From NCBI RefSeq assembly GCF_900770955.1, contig NZ_CAAGLX010000014.1:1-64000 (forward strand): a stretch of 64,000 nt of DNA, given 5' to 3'. Below the pieces are notes generated by a model. That model did not search any database and was not told the DNA's origin. It saw only the letters and a list, made by a program, of their open reading frames with translations. The position numbers and the translations under genes are program-made. Positions 27,123 through 35,247 of the stretch are shown one piece after another. Origin of the DNA: an uncultured Phascolarctobacterium sp. (lineage in GTDB: Bacteria > Bacillota > Negativicutes > Acidaminococcales > Acidaminococcaceae). How positions within the stretch are numbered: the first letter of the stretch is position 1; every line of letters begins with the position of its first letter.

Positions 27123-27847
27123 TGCAGCGTTGGTTAAGAGAATTTGCCTATTACGGACGTGTGACGAAGGAACTGCTTTTCCCCAGACGCTGTGTTGTAT
27201 GTGCAGCGAGTATCGATAATGCCTATGTTTGCGAGCAGTGCCGCAGGGAATACCTGCTGCAGCGTCAGCTGCCCTGCTGTCCGCGCGAGGAATATCTTGC
27301 AGGACAGGCAGCACCGCTGCCGACGGACGTTTTATACAGTGTGCTGCTGCTTTATAAATATGAAGGCGTGTTTAAGGACGCCCTGCATAAAATTAAATTT
27401 GAGGGCGAGGCAGGCCTGCTGCCGCTGCTGCGCGAGGAAGCGGAGCTTGCGTTGCCATCAGCCAAAATGCGCTGGCTGCAGCAGTTTGACCTTATTACCT
27501 GCGTGCCTACCGCACCGGAGCGCCGCAGGCAGCGTGGCTTTGATGTGCCGCAGGAGCTGTTTGCCGGACTTTTAGAGGGACGCAGCGTGGGCATGGAGGT
27601 TTTGCTGGAGCGCGTGCGCCATACTCAGCCCTTGTACGAGCTGAAGCCGGAAGAAAGAAAGCAGGAGCTGGTAGGCTGCTTTGCTTTGCTGCCACATGCT
27701 AAGGTGCGCGGCAAGCATGTACTGCTGTGCGACGATATTTTTACCACGGGCAGTACGTTGGCGGAAGCGGCACAGGTGCTGCTTGACGCAGGTGCGGCGC
27801 GTGTATCAGCGTTGGCGCTGTGCGCGGCGCAGGCTAACTGGGAGTGA
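27122..27847 (+). CDS. comF: ComF family phosphoribosyltransferase-like protein
   Basis: The 241-residue protein has an N-terminal zinc finger-like pattern (CVVC...CEQC...CC) and a C-terminal PRTase domain with 'LLCDDIFTTGSTLAEAAQVLL'. ComF is needed for the DNA-uptake step of natural transformation in Bacillus and Haemophilus. The mid-protein 'KYEGVFKDALHKIKFEG' is also characteristic. It is translationally coupled to recD2 (TGATG). Competence itself cannot be judged from this window, although pilB/pilT-like genes are present at 54-56 kb. Confidence 0.9.
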   Translation: MQRWLREFAYYGRVTKELLFPRRCVVCAASIDNAYVCEQCRREYLLQRQLPCCPREEYLAGQAAPLPTDVLYSVLLLYKYEGVFKDALHKIKFEGEAGLLPLLREEAELALPSAKMRWLQQFDLITCVPTAPERRRQRGFDVPQELFAGLLEGRSVGMEVLLERVRHTQPLYELKPEERKQELVGCFALLPHAKVRGKHVLLCDDIFTTGSTLAEAAQVLLDAGAARVSALALCAAQANWE

Positions 27848-27857
27848 ATTTTTCCTG

Positions 27858-28955
27858 ATGCAAAAGTTAAAGAATTACTGGCGGCGTGAGCCTGTCTTGT
27901 GTATTGCCGTTATGCTGGCTGCTGCCAGCAGCTTTTACAGCAGGCCGCAGCTTGCCTATATAGATTTTGATGTGTTGGCGATACTGCTTTCGCTGATGCT
28001 GGTGGTAGCGGAGCTGAAGCAGATACGCTTTCTGGACTGGCTGGCGGTGGAGCTGCTGAACAAATGCCGCAGCAGGCGTCAGCTGGAGCTGGTGCTGCTG
28101 GCAGTGACCTATATCAGCTCAATGTTCGTGACGAATGACGTGGCTTTGCTGACCTTTGTGCCGTTGGCGCTGGTTATAGGCAAAACATTGAAAATGGATA
28201 TGGAGCGGATTATTATCCTGCAGACGCTGGCTGCCAACCTTGGCAGTATGCTGACGCCGCCGGGTAATCCGCAGAATTTGTTTTTATATGCGCATTATGC
28301 TTATACTGCAGGCAGCTTTTTTGCCGTAATGGCTGTGCCGGGAGTGATTTCGCTGGCGTATCTGCTATTGTTGTTGTTTCATGGCAAGGACAGCGTGTTG
28401 AAGCTGGAGCTACCCAAGCTTCAGGCTCCGCCGCAAAAAATATTGCTGCTGTTTTTGGGACTGCTTTTATTAAACATCGGCGCTGTGCTGCATTGGTTCG
28501 ACAAGCTGTGGGCCCTGCTGCTGACAGCAGGCGTAGTTGCCTTGTGTGATTGGCGCCGTTTGCGGGAGGTGGATTACAGCCTGCTCGTGACCTTTGCCGG
28601 TTTCTTTATATTCATCGGCAACATCAGCCACAGTCCTGCAGTAAGCTATTTGCAGCAATCGCTGATGGGCAGTGCGGCAGGCACGTATCTGACGGGTTTG
28701 CTGGCCAGCCAGTTCCTCAGCAATGTACCGGCGGCTATGCTGTTGGCAGGCTTGACCAGGGAAGCAGACGCGCTGCTTTTAGGTGTTAATATCGGCGGTC
28801 TGGGCACGATGATTGCTTCGATGGCGAGCGTTATTTCCTACAAATTATATGCTGCAGAGCATCCATCACAGGCAGGAAAATATGTAAGAACTTTTTTGTA
28901 CTACAATTTTCTGGGCCTGCTGCTGATAGGAGGAGCGGTTTACTTCCTTCTGTGA
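27858..28955 (+). CDS. SLC13/ArsB-like (ion transporter superfamily) permease
   Basis: The 365-residue protein has about ten hydrophobic segments and the paired motifs of the ion-transporter superfamily: 'SSMFVTNDVALLTFVPLAL' in the first half with 'NLGSMLTPPGNPQNLFLY', and 'FLSNVPAAMLLAGL' in the second half with 'NIGGLGTMIASMASVIS'. Such proteins move anions (arsenite, dicarboxylates, citrate) or exchange Na+/H+. Substrate is unclear. The ATG lies 10 bases after comF; a longer frame through comF is a shadow. No arsenic genes are nearby. Confidence 0.8.
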   Translation: MQKLKNYWRREPVLCIAVMLAAASSFYSRPQLAYIDFDVLAILLSLMLVVAELKQIRFLDWLAVELLNKCRSRRQLELVLLAVTYISSMFVTNDVALLTFVPLALVIGKTLKMDMERIIILQTLAANLGSMLTPPGNPQNLFLYAHYAYTAGSFFAVMAVPGVISLAYLLLLLFHGKDSVLKLELPKLQAPPQKILLLFLGLLLLNIGAVLHWFDKLWALLLTAGVVALCDWRRLREVDYSLLVTFAGFFIFIGNISHSPAVSYLQQSLMGSAAGTYLTGLLASQFLSNVPAAMLLAGLTREADALLLGVNIGGLGTMIASMASVISYKLYAAEHPSQAGKYVRTFLYYNFLGLLLIGGAVYFLL

Positions 28956-28991
28956 GCGGGGAAATGCTTTGTGGCATTTCTTTTAGCCTAA

Positions 28992-29023
28992 TGGTAAACC
29001 AATAGTATGTAATAAGTTGACTA
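28992..29023 (+). promoter_or_regulatory. BirA-like biotin operator
   Basis: TGGTAAACC (28992-29000), 14 bases, then AGTTGACTA (29015-29023). The halves match the known bacterial BirA site (TTGTAAACC / GGTTAACTA style) at eight and seven of nine positions. The right half overlaps the -35 box of the promoter, as expected of a repressor site. A BioY gene in the operon supports it. Confidence 0.68.
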
Positions 29024-29045
29024 TTTACATCACTTGCATTATAAT
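29017..29045 (+). promoter_or_regulatory. Strong promoter of the biotin-linked operon
   Basis: TTGACT (29017-29022) and TATAAT (29040-29045) are spaced by exactly 17 bases. Transcription would start near 29052, about 48 bases before the MaoC-like gene. Confidence 0.88.
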
Positions 29046-29099
29046 AAAGCACGTGAAGCAGATATAAGTAAGCTGCTTAAATGAAAGGAAAATGCAAAA

Positions 29100-29639
29100 A
29101 TGTTAGAGCTTGCACATAAGCTGGCGGACAGCGATGCCAAATTCTTTGGCGGCTGGGTGCTGGCAGGAGCAGAAGCACATATTCATCAGCCGGCAGAGGC
29201 TATGGCGAATCAGGTGCTGCTGGCGAAGGAACGCAAATCAATCATCCGCGTGGCGGGAACTGCGGCAGATGGCAGTTTGGCTAAGGAGCTGCGGGTATTT
29301 TTGGTACTGCCTAAGCATAAATTAGGCACGAAGCCGTTGGAGCCTGAGGCAATTAAGGGCGATTTGCTGACAAAGCACACCTTTACAACACAGGAAATAG
29401 CAGATTATGTTGCCTATACCGGTGACGAAAATGTCATCCATAAGGGTGAGCATCCCATAGTACCGGGGCTGTGCATGGCTGCCTGGCTCCAGCAGGAGCT
29501 GGCGCTGACGGAGCTGGACTGGCGCATTACCTTTGTCGCTCCTGTTTACGCAGGCGACGAGCTGTGCATCTACAGGACAGAAGGTCAGCTTGCTGCTTAT
29601 GTGGGAGCAATAAATGTTTTTGTGATTAAAGAATTATAG
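29100..29639 (+). CDS. MaoC-like hot-dog dehydratase/hydratase
   Basis: The 179-residue protein has the MaoC/R-hydratase signature 'YTGDENVIHKG' with catalytic Asp109 and His114, followed by 'PIVPGLCMAAWL' and 'PVYAGDEL', the usual second half. Such enzymes add or remove water at the 2,3 position of acyl-CoA or acyl-ACP. The first 90 residues resemble a degenerate second hot-dog. It is the first gene behind the BirA-like operator, upstream of bioY, a thiolase and an acyl ligase, so a role in making or recycling a biotin precursor acyl chain is inferred. AAAGGAAA precedes the ATG. Confidence 0.78.
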   Translation: MLELAHKLADSDAKFFGGWVLAGAEAHIHQPAEAMANQVLLAKERKSIIRVAGTAADGSLAKELRVFLVLPKHKLGTKPLEPEAIKGDLLTKHTFTTQEIADYVAYTGDENVIHKGEHPIVPGLCMAAWLQQELALTELDWRITFVAPVYAGDELCIYRTEGQLAAYVGAINVFVIKEL

Positions 29640-29651
29640 TAAGGCTGGTGT

Positions 29652-30239
29652 ATGGAAATGACAACTTCTGGTACAGAAATCAATAAGAATCATAAGGGCG
29701 CAAGCGTCAACAAGACTGCGGAAATGACCAAGATGGCGCTGATGGTTGCAATGAACTGCGTATCCGCATATATTATTATTCCGCTGCCGTTTTCTCTTTC
29801 TCCGATTGCATTGCAGACTTTGATTGTAAATCTTACAGGCTATGTGCTGAACGCCAAGCAGGCCTTTATGACCATGCTGGTTTATCTTTTGGTAGGCTTG
29901 GCAGGCGTGCCTGTATTTACCGGCGGCAGTGCGGGACCGGGCAAGCTGTTTGGTCCTACCGGCGGTTACATCATCGGCTTTTTGGTTACCGCTGTTTTCC
30001 TGGCATATTTCAGAGGCGAAAAGTACAGCTTCAAGCGTTATGCTCTGCTTGGCTGCGTTATCGGTATTCCGCTGATTTATGTGTTCGGCGTTGTACAGCT
30101 GAAGCTGATTACCGGTATGCCGTGGGACAAGGCAATTATGACCGGCGCTCTGCCCTTTATTCCGCTGGATATTGTTAAATGTCTGGCTGCTGCAGTTATC
30201 GCAGGACCGATTAATCGTATCTTTACCAATAACAGATAA
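29652..30239 (+). CDS. bioY: BioY biotin transporter substrate-binding component
   Basis: The 195-residue membrane protein shows the BioY pattern: 'SAYIIIPLPFSLSPIALQTL' in the first third, 'GLAGVPVFTGGSAGPGKLFGPTGGY' region with the biotin-binding motif, and a C-terminal 'PFIPLDIVKCLAAAVI'. BioY is the S component that captures biotin, alone or with an ECF energy-coupling module. It has about six transmembrane helices and a short charged N-terminal tail. The gene is 12 bases after the MaoC gene. The BirA-like site upstream predicts repression when biotin is plentiful. Confidence 0.93.
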   Translation: MEMTTSGTEINKNHKGASVNKTAEMTKMALMVAMNCVSAYIIIPLPFSLSPIALQTLIVNLTGYVLNAKQAFMTMLVYLLVGLAGVPVFTGGSAGPGKLFGPTGGYIIGFLVTAVFLAYFRGEKYSFKRYALLGCVIGIPLIYVFGVVQLKLITGMPWDKAIMTGALPFIPLDIVKCLAAAVIAGPINRIFTNNR

Positions 30240-30253
30240 ATATAGTATAATTT

Positions 30254-30301
30254 AAGAGCTGTCAGCTATTTGCCGGAAGGCAGGTGGCAGGCAGCTCTTT
30301 T
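30254..30301 (+). terminator. Attenuator-like hairpin between bioY and thiolase
   Basis: AAGAGCTG and CAGCTCTT bound a hairpin with an inner TGCC/GGCA stem, followed by TTTTC. It sits only 14 bases after bioY and overlaps nothing coding. It may set bioY expression above that of the downstream genes. Confidence 0.6.
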
Positions 30302-30321
30302 CGGATATAGAGGTGTTAAAG

Positions 30322-31458
30322 ATGGAAAATGCATATATTTTAGGTGGCCTGCGCAGCTATGTGGGCGTAGTCAACGGTATGTATCGCCATATCCCGGCAG
30401 AGGTGCTGGGGGCGGAGGTGCTTAAGCAGGTTATGGAAAAATATCAGCTGCGTGAGCCAAATTATATTATTGCCGGCAACGGCGTGGGCGCCGGTGGCAA
30501 TATTGCGCGTCTGATGGCTTTGACGGCAGGCGTAGATATTTCGGTGCCGGCCTTTACGGTAGATGTGCAATGTGGCAGCGGCCTGGAAAGCATTGCCATT
30601 GCTGCAGCCAAGATTAACAGCGGCGAGGCTGATGTAATTATTGCCGGTGGCTTTGAAAGCAGTTCTACGCAGCCAAGACGCGGCTATAATCCCAATCATC
30701 CGGATTACGTAGGTGATGACTGGTACAGCGTAGCTAAATTCATGCCCGGTATTCACCGCGAAACGGTAATGCTGGAGGGTGCGGAGCTTGCTGCCAAGCG
30801 TGAAGGCATTACCAAAGAAGAAATGGACAGTTGGGTGCTGCGCAGCCATGCACTCGCGACGCAGGCGCGCGAGCAGGGGCTGCTGCAGAATATTATTGCT
30901 CCGGTCTGCGGTGCTGTTAAGGACGAAGGCATCAGACCGCGCATGAGCCAGCGCCTGCTCGACAGAATGCCTAAGGTGCTGGAGGGCGGCGAATTTATTA
31001 CGGCGGCCAATTCCTGCCTTATTAACGATGGTGCGGCCTTTGTAGTGCTGTGCTCGCAAAAGTATCTGCAGGAGCACGGCTTAAAGCCGCAGGCCAGAGT
31101 GCTTGGCAGCGCAGCCTGCGGCGGCGATCCTTTGGTAAGTCCGCGTACTGCAATTACCGCGCTGCAAAAGCTGTTGGCCAAGCATGGCCTGCAGGAGCAG
31201 GATATTGCAGACTTTGAGCTTAATGAAGCCTTCGCTGTAATTGATGTGCTGTTTGCCCGCAGCTTTCCGCACAGCGTTGACAAATATAATGTGTTCGGCG
31301 GGGCGCTGGCCTACGGTCATCCTTATGGTGCCAGCGGCGGTATCATTACGCTGCATCTGCTGGAGACATTGCGCCAAAAGGGCGGACGCTACGGCGCCGC
31401 CAGCGTAGCTGCAGCAGGCGGCATTGGCACGGCGCTGCTGCTGGAAAGAGTGGAGTGA
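30322..31458 (+). CDS. Thiolase-family acyltransferase lacking the second catalytic cysteine
   Basis: The 378-residue protein is a thiolase: nucleophile Cys84 in 'DVQCGSGLESIAIAA', 'NEAFAVIDV', and the His motif 'GHPYGASGG'. However, the C-terminal CxGGG loop, which supplies the second cysteine (acid/base), reads 'VAAAGGIGTALL', with alanine in place of cysteine. Classical thiolases condense or cleave acyl-CoAs. Bacillus yhfS, in the bioY-linked yhfU-yhfT-yhfS operon, is a relative by context. The ATG at 30322 follows GAGGTG; a GTG three codons earlier is the alternative. It overlaps or abuts the ligase gene. Confidence 0.82.
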   Translation: MENAYILGGLRSYVGVVNGMYRHIPAEVLGAEVLKQVMEKYQLREPNYIIAGNGVGAGGNIARLMALTAGVDISVPAFTVDVQCGSGLESIAIAAAKINSGEADVIIAGGFESSSTQPRRGYNPNHPDYVGDDWYSVAKFMPGIHRETVMLEGAELAAKREGITKEEMDSWVLRSHALATQAREQGLLQNIIAPVCGAVKDEGIRPRMSQRLLDRMPKVLEGGEFITAANSCLINDGAAFVVLCSQKYLQEHGLKPQARVLGSAACGGDPLVSPRTAITALQKLLAKHGLQEQDIADFELNEAFAVIDVLFARSFPHSVDKYNVFGGALAYGHPYGASGGIITLHLLETLRQKGGRYGAASVAAAGGIGTALLLERVE

Positions 31459-31463
31459 AGCAA

Positions 31464-32681
31464 ATGGATTACTTGACTTTAATTGCACAACAAAAACAGG
31501 ATAAGCTCGCTCTTATAGAGGACGAAGAGGAGTATACCTATGGCAGACTGGCGCAGGAGGCGCGCAGGCTGCGCAGTCAGGCGGATTTTAGCGCTCCGGC
31601 GGTTTTTATCCACGAAAGCAGCATTACCCGTCAGCTGATTGCCTTTTTGGCCTACAGCGGTACCAAGACAGTGCCTGTTATCGCTACTGAGGTGAGCAAA
31701 AAGCAGCAGTTTTGCTGTGACGATATTCCGCAGGCAGCCTGCATGGGCGTTATGACCAGCGGCAGCACCGGCAAAAGCAAGCTGTTGTGGCGCAGCTATC
31801 ATAGCTGGGCGGACTTTTTCCCGGAGCAGAACCGTGTTTTCGGCGTTGATGAGCAGACGGTAATTTTTTGTCAGGGAAGTCTGGCCTTTACCGGCAACCT
31901 TAATATTTATATGGGCGTGCTGGCGGCAGGCGGTACTTTGGCAGTGACTCAGCGCTTCCGTCCGCGCCATTGGCTGCAGCTGATGCAGCGCTATGCGGTG
32001 AACGCGGTCTACCTGATTCCGTCTAAGCTATTGCTGCTGCCCAAATTTTTACATGAGCCTGATGTGCGTGTGCGCAGTATTATCAGCGGCTCACAGAGCA
32101 TGGGCAGGCAGGAGGCGGACAAGCTGCTGCAGGTATTCCCGCATGCGGATATCACATTGTACTACGGTGCCAGCGAGCTGAATTACATTACCTATATCAA
32201 GGCTGCGGAAATGACGGATGACCGCACACTTATCGGTCGTCCGTTCAAGGGCGTGCGGGTGAGCGTTTGTAATGAAGAAATTTTCATTGATACGCCTTAT
32301 AATGTGGAGAATATCTCGCTGCCTTTTTCTCTGAAGGACAGAGGACAGCTGGATGCGGAAGGATGCCTGCACTTTTTGGGGCGCACGGATGATATTGTGA
32401 GCGTCAACGGCCGCAAGGTTTCGGCAGTCAAGGTGTGTGCTGCCCTGACGGAGATTGCAGGCGTTGAGGAGGCTGCAGTGCTGTGCCGTCATGTGGACGA
32501 TGCCGATGTATTAATTGCTTTTGTGGGGGCGGCGCGTGAGTACGGCAAGCAGGAGCTGGTTAAGCTGCTGCGCCAAAGCCTGGCGGATTATGAGCTGCCC
32601 AAGCAGTTTGTTTTTATGGAGCAGCTGCCGCATAACGAAAGCGGTAAGGTAGATAAATTGGCGCTGAAGAAACTTCTCTAA
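31464..32681 (+). CDS. Short AMP-forming acyl-CoA/acid ligase (YhfT-like)
   Basis: The 405-residue protein is an ANL-family adenylating enzyme: P-loop 'TSGSTGKSKL', 'YYGASELNYITY', 'FLGRTDDIVSVNGRKVSA' and the catalytic Lys motif 'NESGKVDKLAL'. It is shorter than usual (about 500), mainly by a trimmed N-terminal part. It should activate an organic acid to acyl-AMP and probably acyl-CoA. The set bioY-thiolase-ligase matches the BirA-controlled Bacillus yhfUTS operon, whose role in biotin precursor supply or salvage is not settled. The start at ATG 31464 lies just past the thiolase stop; GTG 31455 is possible. Confidence 0.82.
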   Translation: MDYLTLIAQQKQDKLALIEDEEEYTYGRLAQEARRLRSQADFSAPAVFIHESSITRQLIAFLAYSGTKTVPVIATEVSKKQQFCCDDIPQAACMGVMTSGSTGKSKLLWRSYHSWADFFPEQNRVFGVDEQTVIFCQGSLAFTGNLNIYMGVLAAGGTLAVTQRFRPRHWLQLMQRYAVNAVYLIPSKLLLLPKFLHEPDVRVRSIISGSQSMGRQEADKLLQVFPHADITLYYGASELNYITYIKAAEMTDDRTLIGRPFKGVRVSVCNEEIFIDTPYNVENISLPFSLKDRGQLDAEGCLHFLGRTDDIVSVNGRKVSAVKVCAALTEIAGVEEAAVLCRHVDDADVLIAFVGAAREYGKQELVKLLRQSLADYELPKQFVFMEQLPHNESGKVDKLALKKLL

Positions 32682-32711
32682 AATTTTTTCTAAAAAATTT
32701 TCAAAAACCTC

Positions 32712-32740
32712 TTGCCAAAACGTTAAACGTATGGTAATAT
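32712..32740 (+). promoter_or_regulatory. tRNA cluster promoter
   Basis: TTGCCA (32712-32717) and TAATAT (32735-32740) with a 17-base spacer precede the first tRNA by 26 bases. Confidence 0.75.
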
Positions 32741-32766
32741 ATATAACTGTCAGACACACTGACATT

Positions 32767-32843
32767 GGCCCGGTGGTTCAGTTGGTTAGAATGCCGCCCT
32801 GTCACGGCGGAGGTCGTGGGTTCGAGTCCCATCCGGGTCGCCA
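32767..32843 (+). tRNA. tRNA-Asp (GTC)
   Basis: The 77-base gene folds as a cloverleaf with acceptor GGCCCGG/CCGGGTC, anticodon stem CCGCC/GGCGG and loop CTGTCAC (anticodon GTC), T-loop GTTCGAGTC, and encoded CCA. Confidence 0.97.
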
Positions 32844-32845
32844 AT

Positions 32846-32920
<75 letters not shown>

Positions 32921-32921
32921 T

Positions 32922-32995
32922 AGGGGCATAGTTCAATGGTAGAGCAACGGTCTCCAAAACCGTCGATCTGGGTTCGAGTCCTAGTGCCCCTGCCA
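32922..32995 (+). tRNA. tRNA-Trp (CCA)
   Basis: The 74-base gene has acceptor AGGGGCA/TGCCCCT, anticodon stem ACGGT/ACCGT with loop CTCCAAA (anticodon CCA), T-loop GTTCGAGTC, and encoded CCA. It starts one base after tRNA-Gly. Confidence 0.97.
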
Positions 32996-33004
32996 TAGCA
33001 AATG

Positions 33005-33036
33005 TAGACGTAAGCTTAGTGCTTACGTCTTTTTTA
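33005..33036 (+). terminator. tRNA cluster terminator
   Basis: AGACGTAAGC and GCTTACGTCT form a 10-bp stem around TTAGT, followed by TTTTTT, ten bases after tRNA-Trp. Confidence 0.92.
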
Positions 33037-33061
33037 TTTGCAAATAGAGGAATTTTCTTGA

Positions 33062-33244
33062 TTAAGAACCGAATTATATACATACGAGCTGCGTGCTTAC
33101 ATGCGCGGCACGGAGAGCGAATATCTGCAGGAGCGCACGGGAATCGAGCAGATTGTGGCACGCGACGCAACGAAGGCTGTGCTTATCCGCAAGAAGCTCG
33201 AAAAGCTGCGTAAGTATATGGATAAGATGTTGGGCGACCTCTAA
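33062..33244 (+). pseudogene. Orphan coding-like fragment after the tRNA cluster
   Basis: An open frame ends at TAA 33242-33244 and contains the strongly coding-like sequence 'YLQERTGIEQIVARD' and 'IRKKLEKLRKYMDKML'. It has the GC-rich third positions of neighbouring genes, but no ribosome binding site precedes its first ATG (33101, giving 47 residues). It looks like the C-terminal remnant of a larger gene whose front part was lost. I do not recognise the family. A genuine 47-residue protein cannot be excluded. Confidence 0.4.
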
Positions 33245-33333
33245 GCCTTGTTCTGTATCAGTGAACAAATTCTATTCTGAGGAATATCATACATGTTTAA
33301 TTAATAAAAAATGCAGGAAATAGGAAAAATATG

Positions 33334-33362
33334 TTGACAGATAACAGCTGTGTTGTTATAAT
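33334..33362 (+). promoter_or_regulatory. Consensus promoter of the T-box leader
   Basis: TTGACA (33334-33339) and TATAAT (33357-33362) with a 17-base spacer form a perfect sigma-A promoter. Transcription should start near 33369, giving a leader of about 290 bases. Confidence 0.92.
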
Positions 33363-33368
33363 ATGACT

Positions 33369-33608
33369 AATTTCCACGCAGTGGATAACAAAGAGTCATA
33401 GACGAGGAACAGGAATAAGCTGTTAGCCTGCTTTAGAGAGTCAGCGGTTGGTGCAAGCTGATGGACGGTTAGCATTTTTCTCACCTGCGAGTCTCGCTTC
33501 TGAAGCTTAAGTAGGAAGCGACGCCGACCACGTTAAGGTTTAGAGTACAATGTAGGGTGGTACCGCGTAAATCACGCCCCTATCGGTTATGCCGGTAGGG
33601 GTTTTTTA
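33369..33608 (+). promoter_or_regulatory. T-box riboswitch (probably leucine-specific) before the TRAP genes
   Basis: The T-box motif TGTAGGGTGGTACCGCG lies at 33551-33567, and the terminator GCCCCTATCGG...CCGGTAGGGG plus T6 at 33576-33607. Stem I features are present: the kink-turn (GACGAGG with CCTGCGAGTC) and the AGAGAG...GGTTGGTG apical part. The codon in the specifier loop that is followed by a purine is CTC (33480-33482), leucine. The antiterminator TGGT fits a tRNA with A before CCA, as in tRNA-Leu. Uncharged tRNA would allow read-through into the transporter. The specifier assignment is the least certain part. Confidence 0.85.
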
Positions 33609-33659
33609 TTATTTATTTTTAAACAAGCAAGGATGCTTGGGGGAAAGGAAGTTGTTTTT

Positions 33660-34679
33660 ATGAAAAAATTTGCTAAAACATTCACTGCTGCAGCCATGAT
33701 CGCTGCTATGGCTTTAATCGCCGGCTGCGGCGGCGGCTCCGATAAGCAGGCTGCTTCGTCCGGCGGCAAGGTTACCTTGAAGATGGCAGCACATCTGCCG
33801 CAAAGCCATCCGCTGGTGAAGGCTATGCAGGACTTGAAGGCTAAGACGGCGGAAAAATCCGGCGGCACCTTGGATATCCAGATTTATCCGGCCGGTCAGC
33901 TGTTTAATGATAAAAATATGAATGATGCACTGATCAGTGGCGGCGTTGATATGGGCTTGAATACCGTAGGCCGTTGGGCAAGCATCGTTCCGGCGATGGA
34001 CGTTTTTGATCTGCCGTTCCTCTTCCCAACCTATGAAAGGATTGGCAAGGCTGTCGACGGTGGCTTGGGCGACAAGCTGGGCGCAGAGCTGGAGAAGAAG
34101 GGCGTGCGTCCGCTGATTTGGGCAGATTATGGCTTTGTGCAGTTTGCCAACAGCAAAAAGCCGATTCAATCTCCTGAGGATTTCGCCGGTCTGAAAATCC
34201 GCGGCTATAGTAAATATTCTACGGAAACGATTAAGGCTTTGGGCGCCTCCAGCGTAACGATGGGTTCTGGCGAGGTATATATGGGTATTCAGCGTGGTAC
34301 GATTGATGGTCAGGTTTCCGGCACGACGGCAATGCGCGACCGCAAGATGTATGAGGTTACCAAATATCTGACCGTTACCAACCATGGCTGTCCGGAATTT
34401 TTGCTGGCCATCAACGACAAATCCTATGCGAAGCTGAACGACCAGCAGAAGAAGGCGCTGACCGATGCAGCCAAAGAGGTGCAGCAGGCTATCCGCGACA
34501 ATGCGAAGAAGGAAGACCTGAAGGCGCTCGACGATTTGAAGGCCAAGGGCATGGAGGTTTACGTTGTGCCTGAAGGCGAGCTGCAAAAATGGCGTGACGC
34601 AACCAAGTCGACTTGGGAGCAGTTCGTGAAGGAAACCGGCAAGACCGGACAGGAGCTGATTGATATCTGCATTAAATGA
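33660..34679 (+). CDS. TRAP transporter solute-binding lipoprotein (DctP family)
   Basis: The 339-residue protein has a lipoprotein signal ('MALIAGC', lipobox Cys about 23) and the DctP pattern: 'MAAHLPQSHPLVKAM', 'GQLFNDKNMNDALISGGVDMG', 'IRGYSKYSTETIKALGAS' and 'GTIDGQVSG'. It captures an acidic solute in the periplasm for the DctQM membrane parts. The ATG at 33660 is preceded by AAAGGAA; a longer frame begins 27 bases upstream without benefit. Transcription is controlled by the T-box leader, which points to an amino acid or its oxo-acid as substrate. Confidence 0.9.
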   Translation: MKKFAKTFTAAAMIAAMALIAGCGGGSDKQAASSGGKVTLKMAAHLPQSHPLVKAMQDLKAKTAEKSGGTLDIQIYPAGQLFNDKNMNDALISGGVDMGLNTVGRWASIVPAMDVFDLPFLFPTYERIGKAVDGGLGDKLGAELEKKGVRPLIWADYGFVQFANSKKPIQSPEDFAGLKIRGYSKYSTETIKALGASSVTMGSGEVYMGIQRGTIDGQVSGTTAMRDRKMYEVTKYLTVTNHGCPEFLLAINDKSYAKLNDQQKKALTDAAKEVQQAIRDNAKKEDLKALDDLKAKGMEVYVVPEGELQKWRDATKSTWEQFVKETGKTGQELIDICIK

Positions 34680-34704
34680 GTTCGGCCAGAAGTGAGAGTG
34701 ATTA

Positions 34705-35247
34705 GTGGTGGAAAAGTTTCTGCTTATTTATGAAAAGTTTTTAAAGGTGCTGACGAAGCTCGTCGGTGTTATCGCCGGAGCGCTGGTTATGTACTGCGCA
34801 TTCAGCATTGTCTGGGAGGTTATCGCCCGCGGCCTGCTGAATTCGCCGACAGAATGGGTTATGGAAATTTCCACCTATTGCATCCTGATAGCAGGCTTTT
34901 TGGGCATGGGCGTGGCCTATGCAGGCAAGAAGCATATTCATGTGGATATTTTTGTTTCCCGGATGTCGCCTAAAATGCTGACCTATGTGGAGGTGTTCAC
35001 TTCGCTGCTGGGCATTTTCTACAGCTATATATTTATGGTTTATTCTTGGGATATGGCGATGCTGTCGCTGGAGCTGAATAACTGCGCACCGTCGACACTG
35101 GGCACGCCGCTGTGGATTCCGCAGATATCGATGCCGCTGGGCTTTGGCGTGCTGCTGCTGCAGCTTGTCCGCACGCTTTTAGAGGATATTATCAAGATTA
35201 AAAATAATGATTTCACAAGAGATTTTGAGAAGGAGGTAAGTAAATAA
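34705..35247 (+). CDS. TRAP transporter small permease (DctQ family)
   Basis: The 180-residue protein has four hydrophobic helices and the DctQ features 'WEVIARGLLNSPTEWVMEIS' and 'GKKHIHVDIF'. It pairs with the DctM subunit to form the sodium-driven membrane part of the transporter. The start is GTG (34705 or the GTG right after it), behind GAGAGTG. Its stop overlaps the dctM start (TAATG), so the two are translationally coupled. Confidence 0.9.
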   Translation: MVEKFLLIYEKFLKVLTKLVGVIAGALVMYCAFSIVWEVIARGLLNSPTEWVMEISTYCILIAGFLGMGVAYAGKKHIHVDIFVSRMSPKMLTYVEVFTSLLGIFYSYIFMVYSWDMAMLSLELNNCAPSTLGTPLWIPQISMPLGFGVLLLQLVRTLLEDIIKIKNNDFTRDFEKEVSK

